From: Coix lacryma-jobi var. lacryma-jobi
Taxonomy: Eukaryota > Streptophyta > Magnoliopsida > Poales > Poaceae
Assembly (NCBI GenBank): GCA_009763385.1
Contig: CM019826.1
Location: forward strand, 65,099,864-65,163,863
Length of the DNA stretch: 64,000 nt
Reading direction: 5' to 3'
Part shown: positions 1 to 10,043 of the stretch, one piece after another
How positions within the stretch are numbered: position 1 is the stretch's first letter
How the letters are laid out: every line of letters starts with the position of its first letter
Position numbers and translations under genes: made by a program
The notes under the pieces: model-generated
What the model saw: only the letters and a program-made list of their open reading frames with translations
Databases searched by the model: none
Told to the model about the DNA's origin: nothing

Positions 1-741
1 GAGGCCAGGGTTACAAAAAGTATTACAGGTGTCGGGGCGCATGGTGCCCCATACGGAGAAGGGTAGGAACCCTGTCTTGTCGGGGCCACTGGAGCCGATG
101 TGATCGTCGCTGTTGAGGCGTCCTTGAGTCGTGGCTTCCATCCCGGGCGTGGACGTGGGGGTGCGACAAGGCGGGAGCCGTACAGCACCCATCCCGGAAT
201 GTACAGTACGCGGTGAGGTCCCTCCGGGTCTTGGGGTACCTGTCCTCCAACAGCACGAAAGTAGTTAGGACTCGAAGGGCGCGGAGCCGGCTTCGAGGTG
301 GTACCACGGGGGCTCGAGGGGCGCGGAGCTGGCCTCGAGGTGTTGCAGCGCAGGGCTCATGGGGCGCGTAGCCGGCCTCGAGGGGTGACAGTGCCTGGCT
401 CGAGGGGCGCGTAGCCGACCTCGAGGGGTTACAGTGCCTGGCATGGCCGAACAGTGCTGCACTGGTGCCCTTTTGCCCATGCTTGTGGTGAAAACGAGAC
501 TTGACCTTTACACCGAGTTACTGTGGTACGTGCTGGGCACCAGTCGACATGACCGGAGTAGGTGAAGGCATTAAGTGCGTGGTATGGGGCTGACACGGCT
601 GCCTGTACCGCTCGAGGCCCGTGCGTCAAGGCTCGAGGTGTAGGGGTGCGCTCGCCCGAGGCCTGGAGGGCTCAGGCGAGACGGAGAGCGAGCGTTCGGG
701 TGTTTGCGTTAACTGGGGGTACCCCTTTTTTGTACCACCGA
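1..741. other. Unassigned TCGAG-rich repeat, probably the end of another LTR element
   Basis: This stretch has no convincing gene. The two LTRs of the neighbouring gypsy element agree base for base from 742 (matching 10591) but not to the left of it, so 1-741 has no counterpart in the complete 3' LTR. Its last bases before the junction read accaccgaca. This ends in CA like an LTR terminus, so an LTR of another element inserted into the 5' LTR is the simplest reading. It is also rich in CTCGAG, as is the adjoining LTR, so recombination between related elements is an alternative. The left end lies outside the window. Confidence 0.4.
271..442. repeat. Four degenerate tandem units of 42-44 bp
   Basis: Units start at about 271, 313, 357 and 399. 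Each begins with CTCGAGGGGCGCG or a close variant and continues through a second TCGAGG into a GTGCCTGG-like end. The last two units are the most alike. This is a short minisatellite inside the unassigned repeat. Confidence 0.7.
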
Positions 742-3534
742 CAGCGCCGAGTCGCCGGATCGCCAAAGTCCGCCGCGGTCGTCTCCTTCCTCGACCCGCA
801 CCCTCGACCGTATCGAGCCTCACCCTCGAGCACGTTCTCGAGCCACACCCTCAAGCACACCCTCGAACCCCGCCCCTCGAAGCAGTCGAGGCTAGTCTCA
901 GCCTCGGGCGAATCGCACTACCCTCGAGCAGCAAGCCTCGAGTAAGTCGAGGCCTCCCTCGAGAAGTCTGTCGCAAGAGAACCCCGCCGAGGCCTCGCCC
1001 GTCGAGCCCTCTGTTCCATCCGCCTCGCCGAGCCTCGCCTCTGACTCTCGGTGAGCCCAGCCTCTGTTTTCTCAGCCGAGCCTCGAGCCTCGACGTCGAG
1101 CCCGCTCCGACTCGAGCTCAGTGCTCTTTTCCTTTTCAAAAATATGTACAGTCTTGCTTTTTCATCTTTTTTGTATGTTTTTCTGTGTTGATCCAAAAAT
1201 TCTGAAATTTTTGTGGTAGACTCTTTATGCTCTGAAGTATTTTATAAAAATATGAAACTTGACTTTTCTGCAAGAATTTAAAAATGTAAAATCCCTCTTT
1301 TAATTAATAAATGGATGGTTTTGGATTTTTAGAAAAACTATTTATAACTCCAAAAATCATGAGACTAATTTTTTGAGCTTCCTATGCCATGTTTAGTCTC
1401 TGGTGAAATTTTGAAGTCATTTGAAACAAGTTGATTTTTGGGCATTTATTTTAATTCCTAAATAGTGCCTTTTGTTAATTAATGACTAGATTTAATTGGG
1501 CACCTTAATGACCTCCAAAAATTATGAAATTTGTTTTGCCATCTATTTATACAATAACAAACTTATGTGATTAATTTGGTAATTTTTGGAGCACCTTCAT
1601 AAAATGACCTTTTTAATAATTAAGAAAAATAGAAAAAGGTGATTAGGGTTAGCGTTGAATGCCCTGTGATGTGACTTTTGGATTGCTTGATGTTCATAGA
1701 CCCATACCCCTTTGGTCTATGATGTTTGTGATGCCTTGCTATGTCCATACTTAGGCTTAATAAAGGTTGCTTAATTAAATTTGTTAATATTGCTAAAAAG
1801 GGATGAGTAATCTATTAACTACTTTAACCACCACTCATACTTTGCAAAGCTACTCTAGTTTTATCCTATGCACTTTGTTCATACTAGCATCTCATGAGCA
1901 TTCATCATTGCATCCGTATAGTTGACGAAGAAGGTACCAGAGTCGAGGCCGCTGTTGACGAACCAACTCCCGAGGCGACCTCGAGCTCCGACACCTATAC
2001 CTACCCCGAGTCTGCTCTTTTTGCCATCCAAGGCAAGCCCCGGTGCATTTAACCCTTTCCTTGAATTTATAAATGTTTCCTTAAATGTCTTTGAGTTAAA
2101 TTATTGCATTAGGTTGATAGGAGTTGAGTGAAATCCTATCTGATGCATTATCTACCTTGACCAATGATACACCCGATACCTGCTTTTCAAAAACTATTTG
2201 CAAAACGCTTAGCAATGCTATATGATAGTTTTGCAATAAAAATGCCAATTTCAAAAGTGTGATCACTTTAAGAATATTTATGGAATTTCTGGTTTACTCC
2301 CACTATTGGCTAAGTATCTGATCCGTACTTAGTCAATGGGAAGGAGAGGTTGTCCGCGAGTACGGTGCCGTCATGTTGTAGTCCGGGACTCAACAGTTGA
2401 CACCGACCGGGACAGGGTTGAAAAACTGACAGGACCTGTACTCTTGGGTTAGAGTCCCGAGGTGCTTGTCGCTGGCTGGAAAATTTAGGGACCACCTGTA
2501 TGGGGGCCTGCTGACTAAGACTTGCAACTATTCACATACTACGGAAAGCTTTGGCTCCGAGGAATCCTTTATTGGACCGACAACCGCGCACTGGGAGTGG
2601 AGAGATGGCGGAAGTAGCATGTACCCACGTGGGTTAAAGTCCTGGATTGGAGGGTTAAAGTCCCGAATTGGAGTGGTGTACTGTACTTCCGGGTGGCGTA
2701 GGACCGGGCCCAATCTTGGAGGAATCGTGGTAGACGAGTTGGCATATGCAAGCTTGGGTGCTACATATGCAGTGTGGATAGGGACCCTCAGCTGAGTATT
2801 ATTTATCCGGATTAACGCTGCTCCTCGGTTATGGAGACTTAGTCACTGACTGTCAACAGGGAGTGGTTCTCAACTAGGTCTGTTTTGGAAAGTAAAATGA
2901 ATCAAGGATTATAATGATACAAGGAATATTTGAGTCTTTTCAAAATAAGGAACAAGGTTTGAAAAATGCTTTTCTGCAAAATACTTGAACTTGCTTAAGC
3001 CTTACCTTGACTACCCTAAGCCTGCATTCCTGAGTCTTCTCCCTTTTCTTTAGTCGGGTAAGTCTTGTTGAGTACCTTTGTACTCAGGGTTCTATTACCC
3101 ATGTTGCAGGTACGGCAGATTCCTCAGTATGCCTTGGACCCTGCTGTGTGACTGTTGTTCAGGAAGAGGCCGATGAGGCCGATGAGTGATTACTCACCCT
3201 CGGGCTGGGTGAAGTATCTTTATCTTTTAGTTGTTGTCATATGCTACTCTGCCAACTCTATCTATTTGAACTATGGTCTGTAATAACTTCACTTTAATGT
3301 TATGTTGAACCCTGGTTTGTAAAACCATTGTTATCTAAGTCTTCCGCTATTTACTCCGATGTTATTTGTCAAAATGTTCAAGAGATTGTAACTGAATTGT
3401 GAGATGATCCTGCGGACATCGGGCACTGATGTAGCCCAGTGGCGGAACCAGGTCTTAATCTCTTGGCTGTACGGATCGACTGACAGTGTTTGTTAGTGAT
3501 CAGTGGGCCATGGGATTAGGGCTGTTACGTCACA
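742..3534 (+). repeat. 5' LTR of the gypsy element, truncated or interrupted on the left
   Basis: It matches 10591-13384 almost exactly. It lacks the 1.36 kb of LTR (9231-10590 in the 3' copy) that holds the TATA box, so the visible 5' LTR has no core promoter of its own. It ends in GTTACGTCACA, and the primer-binding site starts three bases later. Confidence 0.9.
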
Positions 3535-3855
3535 GAGTGGTATCGGAGCATCTCACTACGACGTTGCAATCTTTTTGCGAAAACTTCAAAAGGTTTTTAA
3601 GTCCAAAAACTAAACTTGACTATTTTGAGTCCAAATTGCTTCTCTCATCTCATCTTGTCTTTGGCAACTAGTAGCAAGACAACTTGTATAAGCCCTATGT
3701 ACCTTATCTTAGTAGTTGCATTGCCTTGTTCCGTAGGAACGAATCATGCATCATGTCATAATCACTTAAGTTAACTTCCTCTCTAAGTCTGTTGGGATAG
3801 TATGCCTTGACCTTTTTCTTGCTAGCCTTTCTCATCTATAACCTCTTGTCCAGAT
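3535..3855 (+). other. Primer-binding site and 5' leader of the gypsy element
   Basis: TGGTATCGGAGC at 3538-3549 is the usual binding site for the 3' end of initiator tRNA-Met, with one change from TGGTATCAGAGC. It follows the LTR end after GAG. The rest of the leader is non-coding. It ends in a pyrimidine-rich stretch and CAG at 3851-3853, two bases before the ORF0 start codon, which looks like a splice acceptor. Confidence 0.85.
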
Positions 3856-4464
3856 ATGGCCATTATCAAGCGGACTGCTCGCAAGTCGACTGGACCGAAC
3901 GGTGTGCCGCGTCACCAGCTGGCGCCACGCACCGGAGAAGAGACTGGAGAATCCTCCAATGGTCGTCGTTTTCCCCGCCGCACCCACAAGCAGCTGAAGG
4001 AGGAGATCAAGAATCTAAAGGCTGAGATGGAGAACATGGAGCATGACTTCTATCTTTCCCGCCTGGAGTTTTATGAGGCACGAGCTTCCCTGGAGCAGGC
4101 CAATCGGAACACGGTTCGCGCTATCGAGCAGCGCAATGATGCTTGGACCCGCGAAGATGTCACCAGAGCCCAGTTCCATGGACTGCAGCAGTACACTGCC
4201 CAGATCGAGCAGTACAATGATATACTTCATGAGGAGGTACATCAGCTGTACAACCAACTTCACCCCGTGATTCCACCTGTTGCTGAGGATCCAGAAGATG
4301 GAGTCGTGGAGGAACCTGAAGTAGAACATGAGTCAGATCAGAATGAAGAAGTGGAACCTACAGAAGATGTCCACGTTGAAGACGAGAATGAGGAGGAAGA
4401 GCCCGAACTCATCATCGAGGATGAAGATGACGATGAAGAGATGATCATCATCGATGACGACTAG
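3856..4464 (+). CDS. ORF0 protein with histone H3 tail-like N-terminus, coiled coil and acidic tail
   Basis: A 202-residue protein encoded between the primer-binding site and gag. Residues 1-16 read MAIIKRTARKSTGPNG. Histone H3 starts MARTKQTARKSTGGK, so TARKSTG is identical and stands at exactly the same distance from the start codon. A further P-R-x-Q-L-A match follows at residues 18-23. With Met removed, H3 positions K4, T6, A7, R8, K9, S10, T11 and G12 are kept, while R2, T3, Q5, K14 and K18 are changed. Residues about 50-125 form a charged, heptad-like helix (KQLKEEIKNLKAEMENME), probably a coiled coil. Residues about 135-202 are almost all Asp and Glu with Ile, ending IIIDDD, like the acidic tails of histone chaperones. 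The start is the first ATG of the frame and the only one that keeps the H3 match. An extra ORF at this place is known in RIRE3/RIRE8-type elements, with function unknown. Histone mimicry is my inference. Confidence 0.88.
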   Translation: MAIIKRTARKSTGPNGVPRHQLAPRTGEETGESSNGRRFPRRTHKQLKEEIKNLKAEMENMEHDFYLSRLEFYEARASLEQANRNTVRAIEQRNDAWTREDVTRAQFHGLQQYTAQIEQYNDILHEEVHQLYNQLHPVIPPVAEDPEDGVVEEPEVEHESDQNEEVEPTEDVHVEDENEEEEPELIIEDEDDDEEMIIIDDD

Positions 4465-4693
4465 ATTCCTTGTGTCTGTACCATCTGCTCACCTAAAGCC
4501 TTAGTCTAGGTTTGGGACGTTAGTTGGTCTTCTGTCTAGTCGAGTCTGTATCTTGTCTTGTACCTTTCCTTTGTCAGTCAGTGGTTATCCATCGAACCTC
4601 TGTATCAGTTAACTACCCTTGCATCAATGAATCTTATCAGTCAGTTTCGTTCAAACGCAATCTTTGGATGCTAAGTTCCCAAATTCTTAACAG

Positions 4694-5698
4694 ATGCCTG
4701 TGAACACCCGCACTGGAGCCGGAAGTTCCGGAGGTGCCAACCTTCCAAACCCTCCACCAGTTCCTGCTACCCTGGCAGATGCCATTGCAGCCTTGGCCGC
4801 CGCTGCCAACCTAATGGCTCAGAACCAAGGACAGCAGAATGTTGGTCACCGTGGTCGTCACAACCAAGAGACCACCTATGTGGATTTCACTGAAACCCGT
4901 CCACCGGTTTTCACCAGAGCTGATGAACCCCTCGAAGCTGATGATTGGCTCCGCACCATGGAGCAGAAGTTTGGTCTCATCCGATGCACTGAAATCCAGA
5001 AGCCCCGGTTTGCTTCTCAGCAGCTTCGTGGTCCAGCAAGTGCTTGGTATGCCAACCTCTTGGCTGCCCAACCTGAAGGTCATGAGTTGACCTGGGAGGA
5101 GTTTCGCACCGCTTTCCGTGCACACCACATCCCATCAGGTCTGATGAAGATGAAGCTTGATCAGTTCCTAGCCCTGCAGCAGAAGGAATCCACAGTGATG
5201 CAGTATGTGGGACAGTTCAACCACCTGAGTCAGTATGCCTCCGACTATGTCAACACGGATGAGAAGAAGAGAGATTGTTTTCTCAGGGGTCTGCACCCTA
5301 AGATTCGCAGAGGTCTATCCAACAACCTCAACGGATCTTATCATGATGTCGTTGACCGTGCTGTCGCTTTCGAGGAAAGTAACCGCCAGTATCAGGAGGA
5401 GAAGAAGAAGAAGAAGGCTGGGTCTAGCAGCTTCTCCAGCAACCATAAGCGCCCAAGAATCATCTATCACCCCAGTCACCACCAAAACCGTGCCCCATAC
5501 CCCCATCAGCAAGTGGTCGTTCGTACCGCGGCCACCACCCATAATGCCAACCAGCAAAGTGCCACTCAGCCGAACGCCCCAGGTGTTCGTGTCACCACCC
5601 CTCAAACAGCTTACAACCATCCATGCTACAACTGTGGCCAAGTTGGTCACTGGTCTCGCGAGTGCCCAAAACCCAAGAAGAATGCCCAACATGCATAG
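4694..5698 (+). CDS. Gag polyprotein of the gypsy element
   Basis: A 334-residue Gag that forms the virus-like particle and binds the element RNA. The N-terminus is Ala/Pro rich. A retrotransposon Gag capsid domain lies at about residues 75-235 (ADDWLRTMEQKF, SAWYANLL, FRTAFRAHHIP). After a Lys-rich stretch (EEKKKKKAG) comes one CCHC zinc knuckle, CYNCGQVGHWSREC, near residues 313-326. The frame stops at TAG 5696-5698, but the downstream protease is in the same frame with no shift, so Gag and Pol are either one ORF broken by a nonsense change or separated by readthrough. The ATG directly follows a CAG (4691-4693) that ends a pyrimidine-rich stretch. The 229-bp spacer between ORF0 and gag (4465-4693) is non-coding. 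Confidence 0.92.
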   Translation: MPVNTRTGAGSSGGANLPNPPPVPATLADAIAALAAAANLMAQNQGQQNVGHRGRHNQETTYVDFTETRPPVFTRADEPLEADDWLRTMEQKFGLIRCTEIQKPRFASQQLRGPASAWYANLLAAQPEGHELTWEEFRTAFRAHHIPSGLMKMKLDQFLALQQKESTVMQYVGQFNHLSQYASDYVNTDEKKRDCFLRGLHPKIRRGLSNNLNGSYHDVVDRAVAFEESNRQYQEEKKKKKAGSSSFSSNHKRPRIIYHPSHHQNRAPYPHQQVVVRTAATTHNANQQSATQPNAPGVRVTTPQTAYNHPCYNCGQVGHWSRECPKPKKNAQHA

Positions 5699-6598
5699 AA
5701 AGGCCCTGGAGGATCACAGCAACAGCACCGTGCACCGCAGCAGCACGTCCAGAAGGGCAAGTTTGTCAAGAAGCACGGGCAAGTCTACTTCACCACCGTC
5801 AGTAACATCCCAGAAGGAGAGCCCGTCATGCTCGGTAGGTTCCCTGTTGCCAATCATCCTGCAGTCGTCTTGTTCGATTCTGGTGCATCGCATTCCTTCA
5901 TCAGTCGTACTTTTGTCATCAAGCATGAGTTACCCATGGGGGAGTTAAAAGAAAGTTTTTGCATACTTTCGCCTGGAGGGCGGATAAATACTAAGGAAGT
6001 GGTCCGCAGTATACCAGTAATATTGGGGGAACATGTCTTTCCTACCACCATGTTAGTACTGCGCAATCAAGAGATAGATGTCATCTTAGGCATGAATTGG
6101 ATGTGTCAGTATAAAGCCATGATAGACATCTTGAATAGAGTTGTGAGAGTGGATATTCCTAACAGTACCTCCAAACTCCTTCTCCAACTCCCTATGCCTC
6201 AAAAACCAGCAACCACCCAGTTGAATGTCGCCTGTGTTCCGGAAGTCAGGGATATTCCCGTGGTCTGTGAGTTCCCTGATGTCTTCCCAGAAGATCTACC
6301 CGGTCTGCCTCCCGACCGTGATGTTGAGTTTGCCATAGAGCTAAAGCCCGGGACTGCTCCTATATCCCGTAGAGCTTATCGAATGCCTCCCAGAGAGTTG
6401 GCAGAGCTGAAGATCCAATTGCAAGAGCTATTGGATAAGGGTCTCATTCGCCCAAGTTCATCTCCTTGGGGCTGTCCTGCTATCTTTGTGAAGAAGAAGG
6501 ACAAAAGTCTTCGTCTGTGCGTTGACTATCGCCCGCTCAACGAGGTCACCATCAAAAATAAATATCCCTTGCCTCGCATTGACCTTCTTTTTGACTAG
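5699..6598 (+). pseudogene. Protease and N-terminal reverse transcriptase of gypsy pol
   Basis: This continues in frame from gag after the TAG codon. The first ATG is at 5828. An aspartic protease with the motif VLFDSGASHSF lies just after it (near 5868-5900) and would process the polyprotein. A linker follows, then the N-terminal fingers of reverse transcriptase (PPDRDVEFAIELKPGTAPIS, WGCPAIFVKKKD, LRLCVDYRPLN). The frame ends at TAG 6596-6598, in a position where Gln is expected in the conserved motif LFDxLSGA. A C to T change of CAG explains the break. Pol therefore cannot be translated through in this copy unless the stop is read through. Confidence 0.88.
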
Positions 6599-9154
6599 TT
6601 ATCTGGAGCTAGAGTGTTCTCCAAAATTGATCTCAGATCTGGCTATCACCAAATAAAAATCCGTCCAGAAGACATTCCTAAAACAGCTTTCACCACCAGA
6701 TACGGCCTATATGAGTACTTGGTCATGTCCTTTGGCTTGACCAATGCCCCCGCTCATTTCATGTATCTCATGAACTCTGTGTTCATGCCAGAGCTCGATA
6801 AATTTGTAGTCGTGTTCATTGACGACATCCTTGTCTACTCAAAAACTCCTGAAGATCACGCCAAGCATCTTCGAATCGTTCTCTCTCGTCTCAGAGATCA
6901 CCAGCTGTATGCCAAGTTCAGTAAATGCGAATTCTGGCTAGATCGAATTCAATTCCTTGGTCATGTCCTGTCCGCTGAAGGTGTGTCAGTTGACCCTGAA
7001 AAAGTGGCAGATATCTTGGATTGGAAGCCACCTACCACTGTCCGCGAAGTTCGCAGCTTCATGGGAATGGCTGGATACTATCGTCGTTTCATCCCAGATT
7101 TCTCCAGAGTCGCCAAGCCTATCACAGAGTTGTTGAAGAATTCCGTGGATTTCGTTTGGTCACCAGCCTGTGAGCAAGCCTTTCAAGCCTTGAAGAAACT
7201 GCTAACTACATCACCAGTCCTAGCCCAACCAGATATCGAGAAACCCTTCGATGTATACTGTGATGCATCTGGTACTGGTTTGGGCTGTGTTTTGATGCAA
7301 GAAGGACGAGTAATCGCTTATGCCTCACGACAGCTTAAGCGACATGAGGAAAACTACCCAACCCATGATCTTGAGCTAGCAGCAGTCGTGCATGCCTTGA
7401 AGACTTGGCGTCACTATCTGTTAGGCAGCACCTGCAATATGTATACGGATCACAAGAGCCTAAAGTATATCTTCACTCAAGAAGAATTGAATATGAGGCA
7501 AAGAAGATGGCTTGAGTTGATTAAAGATTATGATCTCGAAGTACATTACCATCCTGGTAAGGCAAATGTAGTTGCCGATGCCCTTAGTCGCAAGTCATAC
7601 TGCAACTGTCTGACGACAAAGCCCTATGATCTTTCCTTGTGCCATGAACTTGAAAGGATGGGTATCGAAATGATTTCGCAAGGAAGTCTGAGCAATGTCA
7701 GCATAGAAACATCCATCAAGGAACAAGTCATTGCTGCTCAGAAGGATAACCCTGGAATCAAGCACATCATCGAAAAGGTCCAGACCGGAAAGGCTGATTG
7801 CTTCAGGATCGATGATGTAGGAGTTGTTTGGTTCAAGAACCGTCTAGTAGTTCCCAAGGTGCCCGAATTGAGACAGTTAATCCTTGATGAAGCACACTTG
7901 ACCAGATTCTCTATTCACCCCGGCAGCAACAAGATGTACCAAGACTTAAAGCAGAGATTCTGGTGGACTAAAATGAAGATTGAGATTGCCCGGTATGTCG
8001 CTCAGTGTGATACCTGCCAAAGAGTCAAGGCAGTACACATGAAGCCTGGAGGAGAATTGCAACCTTTGTCGGTACCCGCTTGGAAATGGGACGACATTAG
8101 TATGGATTTTGTCAATGGACTACCCAAGACCCAGAAAGGTTTTGATTCCATTTGGGTAATCGTGGACCGACTCACCAAACAAGCTCACTTCCTGCCAGTG
8201 AAGACCAGTTACACCGTCCCCACGTATGCCACTTTGTACAAGAACCACATAGTGAAACTTCATGGCATACCCAAGACCATTGTCTCTGACCGTGGTACCC
8301 AGTTTGTCGCTAAGTTTTGGAAAGCGTTCCATACCTCGCTTGGAACCAAGCTCTTACATAGCACAGCTTATCATCCTCAAACTGATGGACAAACGGAGCG
8401 AGTCAACCAAGTGCTGGAGGACATGTTAAGAGCCTGTGTTCTTACCTTCGCAGATACTTGGGATGACTGTTTGCCTTTGGCAGAGTTCTCTTATAATAAC
8501 AGTTACCAAGAGAGCATCAAAATGGCACCCTTTGAAGCACTGTACGGCCGTCGTTGTCATACACCCCTCAGTTGGTCTGAGCCCGGAGAAAGAGAATTCT
8601 TTGGAGTTGACTTAGTCAAGGATATGGAAGAGAAAGTCAAGCAGATACAGGAGAATATGAAGATTGCCCAATCTCGACAGAAGAGCTACGCTGACAAGAG
8701 ACGTCGACCTCTGCAGTTCGAGATCGGAGATTATGTGTACCTGAAGGTCTCACCAACCAAAGGAGTCACTCGTTTTGGAGTCAAAGGAAAGTTAGCACCC
8801 CGCTACATTGGTCCGTTTGAGATTTTGGAATGTTGTGGCAAGGTAGCTTACAAGCTGAAGTTGCCCGATCATCTCTCCGCTGTCCACAATGTTTTCCATG
8901 TCTCCCAACTCAAGAAGTGTCTCAGAGTACCAGAACATGTCGTGGAAGTTGAAGGTGTCGAGCTAGAGCCTGATCTATCCTACTCAGAATATCCAGTTCG
9001 CGTGTTGGACCACAAGGATCGCGTTACTCGAAGAACCACCACAAGATGGTACAAAATCCAGTGGAACCAGCACTCTGAAGAAGAAGCCACCTGGGAATCT
9101 GAAGACTTCTTAGCAAAGAACTACCCCGACTTTCTCGAATCCCTGTCAATGTAA
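6599..9154 (+). pseudogene. Reverse transcriptase, RNase H, integrase and chromodomain of gypsy pol
   Basis: Same frame as the upstream part, with no ATG near the start (the frame opens on GTG at 6614), so it is the continuation of pol and not a separate gene. Counting from 6614: reverse transcriptase catalytic motif FIDDILVYS near residue 70; RNase H motif CDASG near 217; integrase HHCC zinc finger (H-x-H then CDTC) about 427-470; integrase core Asp about 496, Asp about 555 and Glu about 594; GPY/F motif KLAPRYIGPFEIL about 733; C-terminal chromodomain about 790-846 (YPVRVLD, KIQW, ATWE). Such chromodomains steer chromovirus integration. In my alignment with HP1 only the middle aromatic cage residue (the Trp of IQW) is kept, so binding to methylated H3K9 is not assured. 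The stop is TAA at 9152-9154. Confidence 0.92.
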
Positions 9155-9219
9155 AGTTTTGCCTTTATCCCTTTTTGTCTTTTCTTAAGACGCAGAATCT
9201 CGGGGCGAGATTTCTTTTA

Positions 9220-9230
9220 GGGGGGAAGGC
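9220..9230 (+). other. Polypurine tract of the gypsy element
   Basis: GGGGGGAAGGC directly precedes the 3' LTR start TGTAACACC at 9231. This is the expected primer site for plus-strand synthesis. Confidence 0.88.
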
Positions 9231-10036
9231 TGTAACACCTCTGGTGTTTAATATGTAATTAACCTGACATGTCATCATCATTAGTCATTAATCATTCTTG
9301 TCTTGCATTTAAGTTTGCTTAATACCTGTGTAATGATTTCTTTTTCGAAAACCCTAAAAGCCCAGATCTTCCTTTAAGGGCAAAATGGTAATTTCACCTC
9401 TGTGACTTGCTTGTGTAATTTCTTGTTCAGTTTTGTGTCTTGAAGCTTTGTTGTGTTGTTCAAAACCCAAAATCTAAAACAGATTTCAAATCCCTTTTGA
9501 AAAACCCTAATTTCCAAACCCTAGTTTTTACCCCTCTTTTTGTAATTTAAAAATTATTCAAAATTTGGACTTGGTCCAAAAAACAAAGTTGTAGATCTCT
9601 TTTTTCTGAAAAACTTTGGTGTTTTGAGTTTTTGCTGCTCAGTTCAAGTTTTGGGAGTAATTTGCAAAATACAGAAACCAGCCAAAAGTCAAACCCTAAA
9701 CCCTAGCCCTGTTCATCTTCCTCGCGTAGGGGGAGGGCCCCGGCCGTGGCCGAGCCTCCGGCGCTGCGCGCGCCACGCGTTTGGCAGCCGCTCGTCTGTC
9801 CCCGACCAGCCGCCTGCGTCCGCGCCATCATTCCGCCCCCGCACGCGCACGCGCTGACCTCCACACCCGTCCCCTACAGTGCCCAGGGCGTCGCCGCCGC
9901 GTGGCCATCGCCGGCGAGCCTTCGCCCAGGCCCTGCACGCACGCCTGTCCTTCCCGCTAGAGCGCAATCGAGTGCGCACGCTCTCGCCGAGCTTATCCAC
10001 CCCACCCCGTGCTCTCTACCGGCCTCTGGCCGCGGC

Positions 10037-10043
10037 TATATAA
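10037..10043 (+). promoter_or_regulatory. TATA box of the gypsy LTR
   Basis: TATATAA lies in the GC-rich context cgcggcTATATAAgcccgcc, with a CTTCTCACTCAGC-like pyrimidine-rich start region about 30 bp downstream. It is the best core promoter candidate in the 3' LTR. The corresponding region is absent from the 5' LTR in this window. Confidence 0.6.

Noticed and set aside
3165..3215. Hammerhead-ribozyme-like GATGAG motifs in the LTR (CCGATGAGGCCGATGAGTGA)
   Set aside because: The conserved CUGAUGA and GAA core elements with proper stems are not present; it looks like a short local repeat.
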